The notes below the pieces were generated by a model. That model was not told where the DNA came from, made no database searches, and worked only from the letters and a program-made list of their open reading frames with translations. Positions 22,385 to 34,671 of a stretch of DNA of 64,000 nt are shown piece by piece (position 1 is the stretch's first letter; every line of letters starts with the position of its first letter). The DNA lies in the NCBI RefSeq assembly GCF_024763615.1, contig NC_077222.1:51522001-51586000 (forward strand), read 5' to 3'. The stretch is from Phlebotomus papatasi. Lineage: Eukaryota > Arthropoda > Insecta > Diptera > Psychodidae. The position numbers and the translations under genes are program-made.

Positions 22385-24335
22385 AGACCTGAGGATTAGC
22401 CGAGAGACGGCTTAGTGTAATTATATTGTAAATAATTGTTAAATAATATTAGGTGAGATTCTTAACAATTTCACCTACTATAATCCTAACAAAATTTCAT
22501 GTCGTCCGATCGACCTCAAATTTGGCCAAAATGTGTTTCGCCACTTCCTGATTCCGAATATATATGTGGCTAAGTTACGTTCCCGGCCGGCCGGCCGGCC
22601 GGCCGGCCGCTCTTTGGAGCTTAATAGCTCCTAAACTAAAAAAGATATCGACTTGCGGTTTTCGGCAAAGGTTATATATCGGGTGAAAATTGCAACTTGG
22701 TGCATTGACCCCCCACCCCCCACCCCTCCTTCCGCCATTTTGAAGACCCCCCTTTTTTTGTTTTCTCAATAGCTCCGCCCCTATGGCATTCAGCGGACTC
22801 AAATTTTAGTATGTTATAGCTGGGCCTTAGGGCTTTCCATCAATACCAAACTTAAGGTCCCCCGACCCCCCTGACCCGAGCTATAAGGGTCCAAAAAAAA
22901 TTTCTTAAAATGGCCATAATTCCGGTTCTAATTGTCAGAATTTAAAAAGTGAGGGCTTTTTGGAAAGCTCTCGTGAAATGCCACTTCCCCTTCTAACATC
23001 GCAAGTTCATAAAACCACCGCTAGGGGCGCTTTTTTTGAAAAGAAAATTTTTAAATCTTAAAAGTTAAATAACTCAAAAATTCCATTGTGCATCGGGCTG
23101 AAAATTTAGTATGTTGTAGCCGTTGATTATACCTATCAAACAAAAAAAACCTTAAGTCGATTTAAAACCTCTGACCCGAGCTATAAGGGGTCAAAGTTCG
23201 AACATTGACCGGCCTCTATCTCCGGTTCTAATTAACATAGCGACCTAAATTTTACCTTTTTGGTTTCGTCTCGATGAGCACTTTCATATGGAAGTTCAAA
23301 AAGTCACCACGGGTGGCGCTGTGATAGCGTCAAAATTCATCGAAATTCAAAGTCACTTTTCTCAAAAACGGCATTGTGCAAGTTAATGAAATTTTAGTAT
23401 GTTGTAGTCCAGTCTAGGACGTTTCCAAAATGGTGCGTATGCGCGCTGTGGTTTCAATAGAACCGGAGATATGAGGGGTCAAAGTTCACGAAATTCAAAA
23501 AATCATATCTCCGGTTCTATGTGTCCGATTTTGATGAATGAGGGCTTAAACGAAAGATCTCACCAAATGCTACAACTTTCTAGAATATTTGAACTTCGTG
23601 GGACCAACACCAGGGGCGCCACAGTCGAAAAACCAATTTCAATATCACATAACCTCAATTATCTCGACTGTCGCTGAACCGATTTTGATGATTACTTCAA
23701 CATAATTGTAGAGCACATTTGTCTCTACATTTCGTCCATACATCATTTTCCACTCAGACTACGCTATCACTCCGATTTTTCCGTTTAAGTGTGAAAAAAT
23801 TGATTTTTCCCATAATAACGCTTTGAAATCACTCAGATGCCAATTTGACTGCCTCTACTCCACCAAGACACTTAAAATAGGGGTTTAAATGGAAAGTCCC
23901 GCAAAATACAACAATTCTTTGATATAGTTGAAGTTCAACAAATGACTACTTGGGGCACTCTGGATGAAAAAACGAGTTAAGAAACAAAAAACCTCGCTTA
24001 TCTTGGCTTCTGAGTAATCGATGAGATCATGTTCTATAGGAAAATTATAGAGAACATTCTGGTCTACATTTCACCCATATAACACTTTTCTGTCAGTTCA
24101 TCCAAATCCTTGATATTTTGGTTTAAATACAAAATTTGTATAATTTCACGAATTTGATTCAAGATAACTGAATGGCGTCCCCCAACTTCAGCTCCAAATC
24201 GAATTTGCATACACTCCGAGTTAGCTCACGTTAAGAATCTCACCTACATAAGCCGGTTAGGATTATCTGTCCCTTTCTATTATTTTCAACTAAACCGTCT
24301 CTCGGCTTAAGTCGTAAGTGTGTCAAGGGCCTTCC
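22385..24335. mobile_element. AGACGGCTTA-family element split by insertion
   Basis: Left end agccgagagacggcttag (22400) and right end ccgtctctcggcttaagtcg then taagtgtgtc (24294-24325) are inverted and match the ends of 3031-3255. The 1.8 kb element (22450-24276) is inserted between them. The left outer end is diverged. Confidence 0.65.
22450..24276 (-). mobile_element. 1.8 kb non-coding element, copy 2, inverted
   Basis: Reverse complement of 4410-6241 with only scattered differences, by eye a few percent. It runs from aggtgagattcttaac at 22451 to aggattatctgtccct at 24276. It carries the same ccgg run near 22584-22611 and the same ~290-base units in reverse order. It is inserted within an older element. 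No transposase is encoded. Confidence 0.8.
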
Positions 24336-24702
24336 CAGTGGCTAGAGAGGAGAATTTATTGGCATAAGTTTACATTGAATATACATAAAGAGCTCACAAA
24401 GTAAGGAAATTATCTTTATCTTACGACGCTTACTCGCTGAATACAATTTAGATCTCTGCATTACGTTATTGAAAGACGGATACAGAACAGGAAAATGAAT
24501 AGGGGGTGAGAGAGCTGATACACTACAAGAATTTGAAAGAATTGGGCAATTAATTATAAACAATTTTAACTAAAAATTAAAAAAAAAAACTAAATGTACC
24601 AGGGATCTATCATAGAAGAGAGATAAAGAACTAACTAGAGGCAACGGGTTATCGGAATGAATTTCCATAACGACTTTTTTGAATTTTAAAAATTCGGAAC
24701 TT

Positions 24703-26825
24703 CCCAGCGAGCACCAAATGCTAAGTTTTTTCAAATCAGCTGAAAACATATATTTTTTCAGCTGAGCTCTGCTGACCTCGAAGTTACACTAGCGATCGCA
24801 GTGGCAATTAGTCAAAGTTATTGTTTTTCCCCAATCGAGTGAGAGACTTTAATGCACTTGGTTTTTGTCTTTGCTGAGTTGAGTAGAAGCTAAGGTTAAC
24901 CTTTTCCATTATTACAATTTTATGATTCTTACAATAACCACATTTGACATTAAAAAATAAAGCAAAAAATTCAAAATTCACAAAAATTTTAAAAAATCAT
25001 ATTTATAATATATTTTGAATAATATGTATTCTTAAACCTTTTCCGACCAATAAATTTAATTTTTTTTGTCTAATTTTATCAAAAAATATTGTGAATTCAT
25101 TTATAAAAAAATATACTACACCTAAATTAAAATTGCATTGCCAAGAATTCTTGTCCGCTGTGATTTTAGAAAATTAATAACCCAAGAAATTCTTGGGAAT
25201 TCTCAAGATATTTTGATATTTAATGAATTCTAAATTCGAGAAATATTGAAAAAACTTCGGAACCTCATGGAAATACCAAGAAGATCAAGAACATATAGAA
25301 TTTAGAGCCTCTATAATTTTTATTTAATGGTATACACAGTCTACTCAAAATTATTTGAAATGATTTCCAACAAATTAGTATATTTTCCTGACTTTAAAGG
25401 TATTTAAAAACTCTCTTCTAAAAAATATAAATGCATATCATTTTAATTTAAAAAATGAATCATCAAATTGAATAAATTTTTCATTTAAAAAAGAATACGT
25501 ACAGTATTAAAAAAACGATAATTGTTGGTTTGTTATTTTACCACGATAATAAAAGTAGTTTTTTGCGTAAAAATGCGCTTTAGAAAATTTATAATCGAAA
25601 ATTTATAAATAGAAAAGTGCAGCATATACATTATGCATATGCATCGTGCACGGATCATACATTTATTTCACTTGTAAAATATAAAACATTTTATAACATA
25701 AAAAAATATATTTTCCGCATTTGCCGCAGCAAACAAAAACGCTTTTATGTAAATTTTTCAACTTAAATTGTGATAAAACAATTATATTTTATTTTGTAGT
25801 ATCCATAGAAATTTTTTTTTAGTATTTTTAAAAGGCATTATTGAACTCATTAACTCTTTCCGGACCGCAGCATATACTGTAAGCCAATTTCACTTTTTTT
25901 TTAAATCAAAAATATCTTTCCTCAGAAATTAATTGAGGTCCTACAAAAAAATATTTTACATTTAGACATCCTTATAGTTTGTAATCATTTTATAAGAATA
26001 GGATTTTTATCAGTTCTGAATAATTAAAAAAAAAAACATTGTTTTCCACAAAGTATTCATATGCTGCTTTGTGTACTCAGAGTCCCAAAAGAGGCGAAAG
26101 AGTTAAGTGGGGGAGTCACAACTTTTAAATGGATTTTTTTAAATGCATCTGCAACTTTATTTACCATAAAAAAGTTAAAAAAGTAGAAAAATCCTGTTTC
26201 AAGATCAATTACAATAGTTGTGACCGACTGTGAGCATAATACATCAATGGCTGTTCCAGGAAAGATGCCAATATTTAATTGCGAAAATTGAGGAAAATAT
26301 GCTTTTTGCAAAAGAAAAAACATATTTTTCATAAATAATGAATAATTTTATAACCCTCGACTGAATGTTTGCTCAGAAAAAAATATTTTTTTTTCTCGGG
26401 AAAATAATGACGCAATTTACTAAAAAATGCAACAGTTTTGGTCGGGAGTATGTTTAATACACCTATTAGACCATTCTCTATAGACAGCATACCACAGCAC
26501 AATTCCTATAATAATATAAGTAATAAAAATCGTGATTATAATATCCCCCAAGTTGATAAATAATTTCAGGGGAAATTCCAAGTCCATTTTGACATTTTGA
26601 GAGAAAAAGAAAAAAAATGAAAGAGAAAATTTGCTGCTAAATGCTTCCTGGCGCCATCTACCGGCAGTATTTAGTTCTGCCATCATCCACTGCGAGCGCT
26701 AAACAGTGCCATTTTTATGTATTTGCTTAGCAGTTTTTGTTCGAGAGCTGCTGATTGGCCAGCAGACCGATTCAGCAAAAAAATGCTGAAAATCCTATTT
26801 TATTCTGCTAACTGTGCTCGCTGGG
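24703..26825. mobile_element. DNA element with CCCAGCGAGCAC ends
   Basis: The left end cccagcgagcac (24703) and the right end gtgctcgctggg (26814-26825) are exact 12-base inverted repeats, and sub-terminal sequences (aatgctaag, cagctgctga) also partly pair. Target duplication is not clear. A TTAA-type MITE (25854-26102) is nested inside. The only coding hint is a short hydrophobic ORF (26420-26686, minus), unrecognised. Confidence 0.55.
25854..26102. repeat. TTAA-flanked MITE, CTCTTTC ends
   Basis: The ends ctctttccggac and gaggcgaaagag are inverted and flanked by TTAA on both sides. The inner arms pair partly: gcagcatatactg with catatgctgc. TTAA duplication is typical of piggyBac-mobilised elements. 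249 bases. Confidence 0.7.
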
Positions 26826-26835
26826 TTTGTTTTAA

Positions 26836-27651
26836 CCCTTTAAGGACGATTGGAACACCGGTGTCCCATAGAGAAAATAATCTTTCCTGGTTACCTAAAA
26901 TCATTTTTTTCTTATGTTTGTACGTAATTGCAAAGTAGAAGGTTGAAGGAATCTAGAATATTTTTTGCAAGCATAGCATTGCAAAAGCATTGCATAGCTA
27001 GATTTGCATTGCATAGCTAGACTATTTGATATGTAATAAATATTTAAGCTCAAAAATGGCGAATTTTTAAATTCTTAAATTCATAATTGATTTTATTTAT
27101 TTTTCATACTTCCAATTTTTTTTTTTTAAAGCAAAACCCTTTTGGCAATAAAAACTACAATACTCATACGTAATATTTTTCATCAAAGCGAAAAATATTA
27201 TTCATTGGTATTGTCAGAAAAATTACGTAAATTTTTAGGCTATTTTTGTCCCCATCGTTCATACACTGAGAAAAAAAAACGAGGGTGTGATTAACTTTTT
27301 TTCCTCATAACTTTGACACTTTTTAGGTGTAAAAATATATCAACATTTTTAATGTTAATTTTACACCTTTTTAAGGGTAAAATTAACGTGAAAATAGGTA
27401 ACTTTAACCCCTAATACACCTAAAAAGCATAATATTTACACCTATTTCGGTTCAATACTGCAGGGTAAAATTAACATTTCCGGAATGTTATTTTAACTTT
27501 TTCGGATTTCTCTCAGTGTAGAATCCCACAAAATACACCGAACCAGACTCTGTTGGACTTTCCAAGGTTAGATGTAAGACTTGATTATGTTTCTCAGTTT
27601 AATTTTTATTGTTGATTTTCAGTCCGTAAAAAGTGTCTCGTCGTTAAAGGG
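26836..27651. repeat. CCCTTTAAGGACG element with nested MITE
   Basis: Left end ccctttaaggacgattgg and then acaccggtgtccc; right end cgtcgttaaaggg. Flanks are TTAA and TTAG. A CACTGAG MITE (27264-27518) is inserted inside. Relatives: 57633-58757 and a one-ended copy at 38284. Confidence 0.7.
27264..27518 (+). repeat. CACTGAG MITE, copy 2, TA-flanked
   Basis: Ends cactgagaaaaaaaaacgag and ggatttctctcagtg, flanked by TA on both sides. Nested in 26836-27651. Confidence 0.88.
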
Positions 27652-28006
27652 TTAGTGTTGAACATGTTGTGTAATTAATTTAGTAGTATCAGCATTAGTC
27701 AGTAAGTATTGGTACTCCTAATTCTAGTAGTGTATCGTTAACACTATGGGAGTCTGAAAAACTGAAGAATTACCGATTTCGGCCTTATACGAAAATGTCG
27801 TTAAATCATTCCTAATAACGGATTTTCAAGGTCAGCGGTTAAAAAGGCTTCAGAAAGGGTGTTTCTCAACCGAATGGTTATCATTTTTGGGCTCGTTGGA
27901 GAAGTTTTGGAATCCCCAACAAGCCTGAATCAATTCCAATCGGTTATAAACCGTTTATGAACAGTTAAGTAATTATTTTTTCGTAAATCAATTGTATTCA
28001 TCCCAA

Positions 28007-28215
28007 CACTGAGATAAATCCGAAAAAGTTAAAATAACATTCCGGAAATGTTAATTTTACCCTGCAGTATTGATCCGAAAACGGTGTAAATATTACCCTT
28101 TTTTTGGTGTATTATGGGTTAAAGTTACCCTTCTTTCATGTTGATATATTTTTACACCCAAAAAGTGTTAAAATAATGACGAAAAAAAGTTAATCGCAGC
28201 CTTTTTTTTCTTAGT
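28007..28215 (-). repeat. CACTGAG MITE, copy 3, with internal deletion
   Basis: Starts cactgagataaatccgaaa and ends with a decayed tttcttagta. It lacks about 45 bases of the middle compared with other copies. Confidence 0.75.
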
Positions 28216-30029
28216 AAAGTTATTTTAAGGGGTTTTTTCAGTGTTTCGAGTATCACGAGTTCGAGTATTTCGCAAACCATGGGACGCTTTACCATCCTAT
28301 TTAGGGTATATTATGGAACCTACGTGTCGTTTTGCACCAGACAAACTCTTTATATTTTCATTCTTACCATGAAAATTTGGAAATGCAATACATTACCCAT
28401 CGGTTTGGGATGTTTCTCGTGATTAATTATACGTGTATCGAGAATTTGATTGATATTGAATTAAATTTGGCGATTGGCAAAATATTAGGGGAATAAAAAA
28501 AACAATAAATGGAATGAATTGCACTTATGGAACATATTCTGCGGTTTGATCTTTTTTTTTTTTATGCAATACTAATTAAATATTTATGTCATGCTTAATT
28601 TGTTTCTATTTAGAGGTTGTATAGTTTAGTACTTGTGCTTCGGTCATGACAACATAAATAATGGACTTGTCAACAGAATCCAATTAAAATTTAATTGAAA
28701 CGTTGTTCATTTTAGTCATGCCCTTTTGTTCCTGTGTTGAGGGATTTTGTACTTTTTTTTCTCTCACCTAGTATAGTGGAAAAGGACATATTACACGGTT
28801 ATGTACACAAACTACAAGGGAATGTGCTTCTATTAAATGTAAATTGATTATTTGTGGGAGATTTTAGTTGTAGACATTGTTATAACTTCTTCATTTGAAC
28901 AAACAAATAAGTTTTCGGAGTATGGGGGTAATAGTAGAAACTAAGAAATGATAAATAAAAATTATAAGAAATGTCTCAATTAGATAGAAATGCATAGAAA
29001 CTGGAAAATCTATATATTATAGATTAAATTCAATTTTCAAATTTCCCATTGACTTCTCGAAAAGAAAAAAATGATAAGGTTTAATTACACAATTACCAAA
29101 TGGGAATACTCATCAGAGAGGAGTATACACTAAAATTTCTATCTCAATTTCAGTACGTCCAAGTTTCAAATTTAGTTTGAGGATTAAATTTTCCTCTAAC
29201 TTTCGTGCGATTGAAATTCAATTAATTGGATGGAATTTCCTCTTTAGTGGAATTTGGTTCTATTTTCCTATCTTCCCAACTCATATTTTCCTTGTTTTCG
29301 TCTTTAAATGACCAAAACTATTACTTTATACATGCTATCCCATCATTCTTTCACTTGAATATAACAAATTAATAGGAAATAGGTCATCAATTTGGTAAAT
29401 TATACACATCTTGAGATGGAAATAAATTGATCATGGAAAACTCTCCTGACATCTTTTCCGGGTAAATTCTTTACGCTGGGACAATGGGGGAAGGTTGTAG
29501 ACAGTCTAAAGAAGATGATGAGATTGCAAAGTGAGATTTTGAGTGGCAATAACATGCCAACATCAGATTGTGTGAAGGAGATTTATCTAGCCATGATTAA
29601 GTAAATGCAAAAATTCTAGATAAAGATTTATGAATGTTAAAGATATGATTTGAAGATTTGAAGATTTTATTGGACAGATTTGCGATTTGTTGTTATACTG
29701 AGTATTTTACACTGAAAGTATTTAATAGTGAGACTTTTGTTTAATTTGACCATATTGTAATTACCCAAGTAGCAAAATTTAACTTTTTAGTTCCTGTTAG
29801 GTCATAGAAACGTTATTTGTAAGTCATTGAAATAACTTGGGATAATCCTGAGCTCTATCCACTCATTTGCTCAAATATATCATTGGTCTTCCAATTTAAG
29901 TCAATACGAAGCTTGAGATCGTACGAAGCATGGACACTTTCCCCTACCTATGTGAAGTTTGTTGCAGTTTTTTATGAAAAACTCTAAAAAAAAAAAAACA
30001 AAAAACGAAATGTGATTTTAATTTTCCTT

Positions 30030-30279
30030 CACTGAGAGAAATCCGAAACAGTTAAAATAACATTCCGGAATTCTTTATTTTACCCTGCATTGATCCAAAA
30101 TCGGTATAAATGTTACCCTTTTTACGTGTATTAGGGGTTAAATGTACCCTCTTTCATGTTAATTTTACCCTCGATATGGTGTAAAATTAACATTAAAAAA
30201 TGTTTATATATATTTACACCTAAAAAGTGTTAAATTTTTGAGGAAAAAATGTTATTCGCACCCTCTTTTTTTCTCAGTG
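30030..30279 (-). repeat. CACTGAG MITE, copy 4
   Basis: Ends cactgagagaaatccgaaa and tttttttctcagtg. Internal phrases match copies 1-3. Confidence 0.88.
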
Positions 30280-30602
30280 TTTAACAGTCTGTCAAGTTTC
30301 AATTTACTTCTAATGATATAGATTTTGCATTTCATTCTTATTCCGGAATCATATTTACCCTGGAAAGATTCCTGATGAGTATTTCTGGAAGAAGAATCTC
30401 ATTATTTTCTTTCAAATGAAAAACGCTTTTTTTCTTGTTTTATACTAATCATTAGAATAAATGCAACTTCAGTCTAAATTAAAATCAATAGGTGAATAAA
30501 GAACTTTATTCCTGAAAAAAAAAACGGAAAAAACACTGTAATATAAATCTTGACTGGTACATTTTGCTTTTTATTTCAGTGAAGATATTGATATTGATAT
30601 TA

Positions 30603-30831
30603 GGGTGAAAGGAACGTCTATTGACACTTTAAGAACTCGTGTCAGCACCTATTGACACCCTACTCTGTACCATTTGGGATATGAAATTTGAACATCTCTG
30701 TTTATAATAAAAGGTATATTACAGAAAAAACGTTATATTACTTATATTTTACTAGATACATTAAATAATTTTCAACATTTTGACAAAAGTGTCGATAGGG
30801 GTTCCCTATCGAACATACGTTCCTCCGACCC
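30603..30831. repeat. TA-flanked MITE, GGGTGAAAGGAACG ends
   Basis: The ends gggtgaaaggaacgt and acgttcctccgaccc are inverted, with TA at 30601-30602 and 30832-30833. 229 bases. An inverted relative lies at 63008-63248. Confidence 0.8.
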
Positions 30832-31899
30832 TATATCAAGTAAATTAATTACAGAATTAATTACATTTTGCAAGATTACGATAAGTTTTGTGGCAATCTA
30901 TCACATAGTGTAATTGATACAAAAACAAGTTGGGTGGTTTCCAAAGGATAAGATTCAATCAATAAACCATAGTAATTCGTATATAGCGTACATCCTTTAC
31001 ATGGTAGTATAAAGGAACAATCAGGAAACGACCGTAGGTTTTGGAAACAACCAAAGGTATTCATTATCTTTTAGAACAACTATGGCATTTCACATTGAAT
31101 TCCAACGATCTTGAAATTGTGTATGGTTATAGTCACAATTTGATTTCTCTTAAACTTTGTAAGAGTATACGTTGGGAAACTTTTAAGTTGTTTGTACTAA
31201 AGCTATTGAATAACTTCACTTGAAACCTCGACAAACTCTTCAGAGAATATCGTTACTAGGTTAATGTATCGATTGGGTTTGGGAAAATGTGAGATGGTCT
31301 GCTATTTGAGTGCATTTTTGTTGTTATATACTTGAAATAATTGAAAAAGTTTATTTCACAAACTATTCTATGAAGAAGTGAGCTTAAAAACAAGTTTAAA
31401 TTGCTGTTTTAGCTGTGTTTTGTTATTCGATATAATTTATATTATATTTAGTTGGTAAGTGGTTTTTTTCTTTTAGTGATATCAACATAATAATTGAAAA
31501 AAAAAACTTCATGATAAGCTTATTTTAATTTGCGAAATTTCTATTTTTTTCTCTCAGAATAAATAGAGTAAAGTTAAGTTCAATTTAAATGAACTGACGG
31601 TCGTATTACGAAACATAAAACCATTAAAGACTAAACCGAGGCGCTCTGTTCCCCTCATTTTTATAAGTTTCTGTATCAATTTTATTATTTTTATTAGTAG
31701 GACTATTGAGGATTATTTCAGAATGGTATTAATTAAACAGGTCTGACGTTGCAATAGCCATGAAATTAATACCTATAGGGGCTTGCAAAAAATATATGAA
31801 GAAGCGTCAGAGCTTTGCGGAATGCTGATGGCATGACATAAATGTGATTTTTTTTTTAAATTTTTCAATATGTTTTATAGATTACCTAGACAGACTTTT

Positions 31900-32135
31900 C
31901 GCTAACATATGAAAAAAAAACTGTTGACTGGTAAACAATTCTTAACAACGGTATTTCAAGGTCAAAAGTTTAAAAGGTTCTAGATAGCGTATTTTCCAAC
32001 AGATTTTGACAGATTTGGTATTACTGGAAAGGTCTTGAAATACCTAAAACGTGTCAAGCGATTTTAGCTAGTTAAGAACTGATAATTAATTTCTATCATT
32101 AGTTTAATGATAGTACTCGTCATCTGCTTTAGGTT
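31900..32135. repeat. Dispersed ATCGGTTA-type repeat fragment
   Basis: Contains ggtatttcaaggtcaaaagt and gtcaagcgattttagctagttaaga. It matches fragments at 3890-4150 and 27770-27990 in order and phrase, but with much divergence. The ends are not defined. Confidence 0.45.
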
Positions 32136-32699
32136 ATCTTTTGGGTGTTATTACATCGATTTAATGCTGTAGCATTAAAGTACTTTTTTTTGCAAAACCT
32201 TGAATATTTAGGTGTTGTTTTAAGATTTTTTTTCTAGTTTTTCATAAGTTTAAGAGTTTTCATAAGTTTTATAACTTTAAGAGTTTTGTTCTGAAGAATT
32301 TTCCGCAAGTTTAAATTTAAAAAAAAAAAAAAAACATTATTTATTGTAAAACTGGCGTTTTCAATATTTTTTCTAAGAATATTTAATTAGTAAAAGAGGG
32401 ATATTTTTGTGTAGTGCTGTGCACAATTTAAGTAATTGTTGTCGAATGACAGTTAACCAGAAGATTTTTCTTTAAATAAATTGTCTAAAAAATATTTATT
32501 CGCTTTATGAAATATCTGACATACTGAAAAATATTACAATTTTAGGATTGTTTTTCGAATAGTATAAGGTTGACATTTAGCTAAAACAAAGAACAAGTTT
32601 ATCATCAAAATTATGAAGTTTTTTTCTAATATTCTTTTTTCATTTTCTACTTTATAAAGACATACAGAATTGTGTGTAAAAACAACGTGAAGTAATTCA

Positions 32700-32875
32700 G
32701 AAAATATAAAACCACCCTGTTAGTGGAGTTTATCCGAAAAACGGGCTGGCTTGACCCATCTTGCCCTTAACAGGGATTAATTTAATCGGGAATGCATAAT
32801 GGGCCCAAAAGGAGGCCTGGATTTAGCGGTTCCGCAAGGAATCGACCCCACTGTAATCTAATCTAATCTAACCTA
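32700..32875 (+). mobile_element. Non-LTR 3' tail, TAATC repeat tail
   Basis: A G+C-rich segment (gggcccaaaaggaggcctgg, then ggttccgcaaggaatcgacc) ends in taatctaatctaatctaacc at 32855-32874. A pentanucleotide tail is typical of non-LTR retroposon 3' ends. No coding part remains. Confidence 0.5.
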
Positions 32876-33210
32876 AGTCTGAAAATATGTTCAAATGTAA
32901 GTATTTAACCGAAAATAAGAGTATGAGTAATACTTTTGAAATAAAACTTTAAAAAAAAGTAGAAATGGTGTTAAATTCGTGCATTTGTAGCTTTTTGCAA
33001 TATTGTATGTTATAAAAAAGTGGGTTGTCTTGAAATAATAATTAAAGAAAAAAGAAAAATTAAATTTCCAAATGATTAAAAAGAAAACCTCAAATCTTCA
33101 ATATAACCACTAAAATATCCACGTTCGGTGTGCTAAAGTTTTTTTTATTTGGACTTAAATAATGTATATTTGATTACTTTTTATTCAAAATATTTTAGTT
33201 GTTGTAAAGA

Positions 33211-33350
33211 TGGATAGATAGATAGATACTTTATTTTCAATCTGTAACTTGGTTGCGTCTGCCGCCGTCTTACCATTACCAGGCTTACCAGGTAAATGGT
33301 ACAAACTTTGGATCATAGTTCGTTTCGTATATGCCACTCATACAATCGAG
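33211..33350 (-). mobile_element. Non-LTR 3' tail, minus strand, ATCT tail
   Basis: On the minus strand, tggtaagacggcggcagacg is followed by aataaagt and an (atct)n run (33211-33229). Same core as 13448-13600. Confidence 0.55.
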
Positions 33351-33474
33351 TAATTTTCTGATTATAAAACTATTGCTAATTAATTTATACGAATTTAGAA
33401 GCATGCGATAACAATTTTGTATGGGAGAGGAAATAGGAAAACAATGTTGGATTGGAGACACAACAGGCCCTTAA

Positions 33475-33695
33475 CTCTTTCGCGTCCATAGGGTAATGTC
33501 ATGACTCGGGGAAAAAAGTTTTTTTTGGGTATTTACATTAATTGAAATCTATCTGTTCGTGCACGACATCATAATAGAAGGATGTAAGATTCTTGGCTCA
33601 TTTTCTCAAGACTCCAGTTAGATTTCAATTAATGTAAATAGCCAAAAAGAAACTTTTTTCCCCGGGTCATATATGACCCTATGGACGCGAAAGAG
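33475..33695. repeat. TTAA-flanked MITE, CTCTTTCGCGTCC ends
   Basis: Ends ctctttcgcgtccataggg and ccctatggacgcgaaagag, TTAA at 33471-33474 and 33696-33699. Inner arms also pair (tttacattaattgaaatct with agatttcaattaatgtaaa). Apparently young. 221 bases. Confidence 0.85.
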
Positions 33696-33705
33696 TTAAA
33701 GGGTA

Positions 33706-34600
33706 GGAGAGACTGGAGCAAAAAGTCACAAAACGGATATTTTATTTTTAACAAGCTACCCGAGCACCTCCAAAATTTCTAATTAGCACAGTTTTATAGG
33801 AAATTTACCGCTCTACAACTGAAAGTCATTTTCTTCTTTTTTGTAAGGAAATATATTTATCGAGCCGTTTTCTAAAAGGTAATTTTGTGATCATTCTCAA
33901 AAATGCTGGGGCAAATAGTAATAGGCATAAGATATTATCACATTTTGATTCGCTTTATTACAGGATTCCGTAAATTTTAGTAAAATACTTAGATTACATA
34001 TTTTCATAGAAAATTTATTCTTCTACACCTTTGTAAAATACCGTTTTCTCTATCTGAGCGAGAAAAGCGCATTTTAAGCTATTTTACAAAAAACACTGAA
34101 AAGACTGCAAATCATTTGACCAATGCAAACAACAAGCGGCGACACATAGCATTGACGTTTCTTTTCACCGTGAGACATCAGAAATTGTTTCGGTTTTTGT
34201 TACTTTTTGCTCCATAGCTTTTGTTACTTTTTACCCCAAGTGGTAGTTTTTAATAAAAGGATTTCTGAAGAAAAGAATCTTTGTTAAATTCTAAAATAGA
34301 TAGCGGATTCGTATTCAAAGAATATCAAGATAATTTGGGAAATATTCACCAGCGCTTCAAATTTAATATAAGTAGCTAATAATTGATATCTTCAGCACAG
34401 AAAATATTTCAAAAATAGGGCTAAAAATTTCGAAATTTTTTATTTTCTAAATTTCTTGTTCAAATTCTAACAAACATACGACATTGAAGAAGACCTATGA
34501 AGGCTATCTATGGAAAAAATTTTAAGCCGCTATCTTATTTATCTTGGAAGATATTGAATTTTAAAATTTTCGATTTGTGACTTTTTGCCCCAGTCTCTCC
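33706..34600. repeat. GGGGAGACTGGGGC-family element, copy 1
   Basis: The left end ggagagactggagcaaaaag (then tcaca) and the right end tgtgactttttgccccagtc (then tctcc) are inverted and flanked by TA. 895 bases, no transposase. The inside closely matches 46693-47566. Confidence 0.85.
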
Positions 34601-34634
34601 TATGTATTGTTGCCACTGAGTACAGCTTGAAATC

Positions 34635-34639
<5 letters not shown>

Positions 34640-34669
<30 letters not shown>
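34640..34669. repeat. GA microsatellite
   Basis: A run of (ga)n, about 30 bases. Confidence 0.9.
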
Positions 34670-34671
<2 letters not shown>

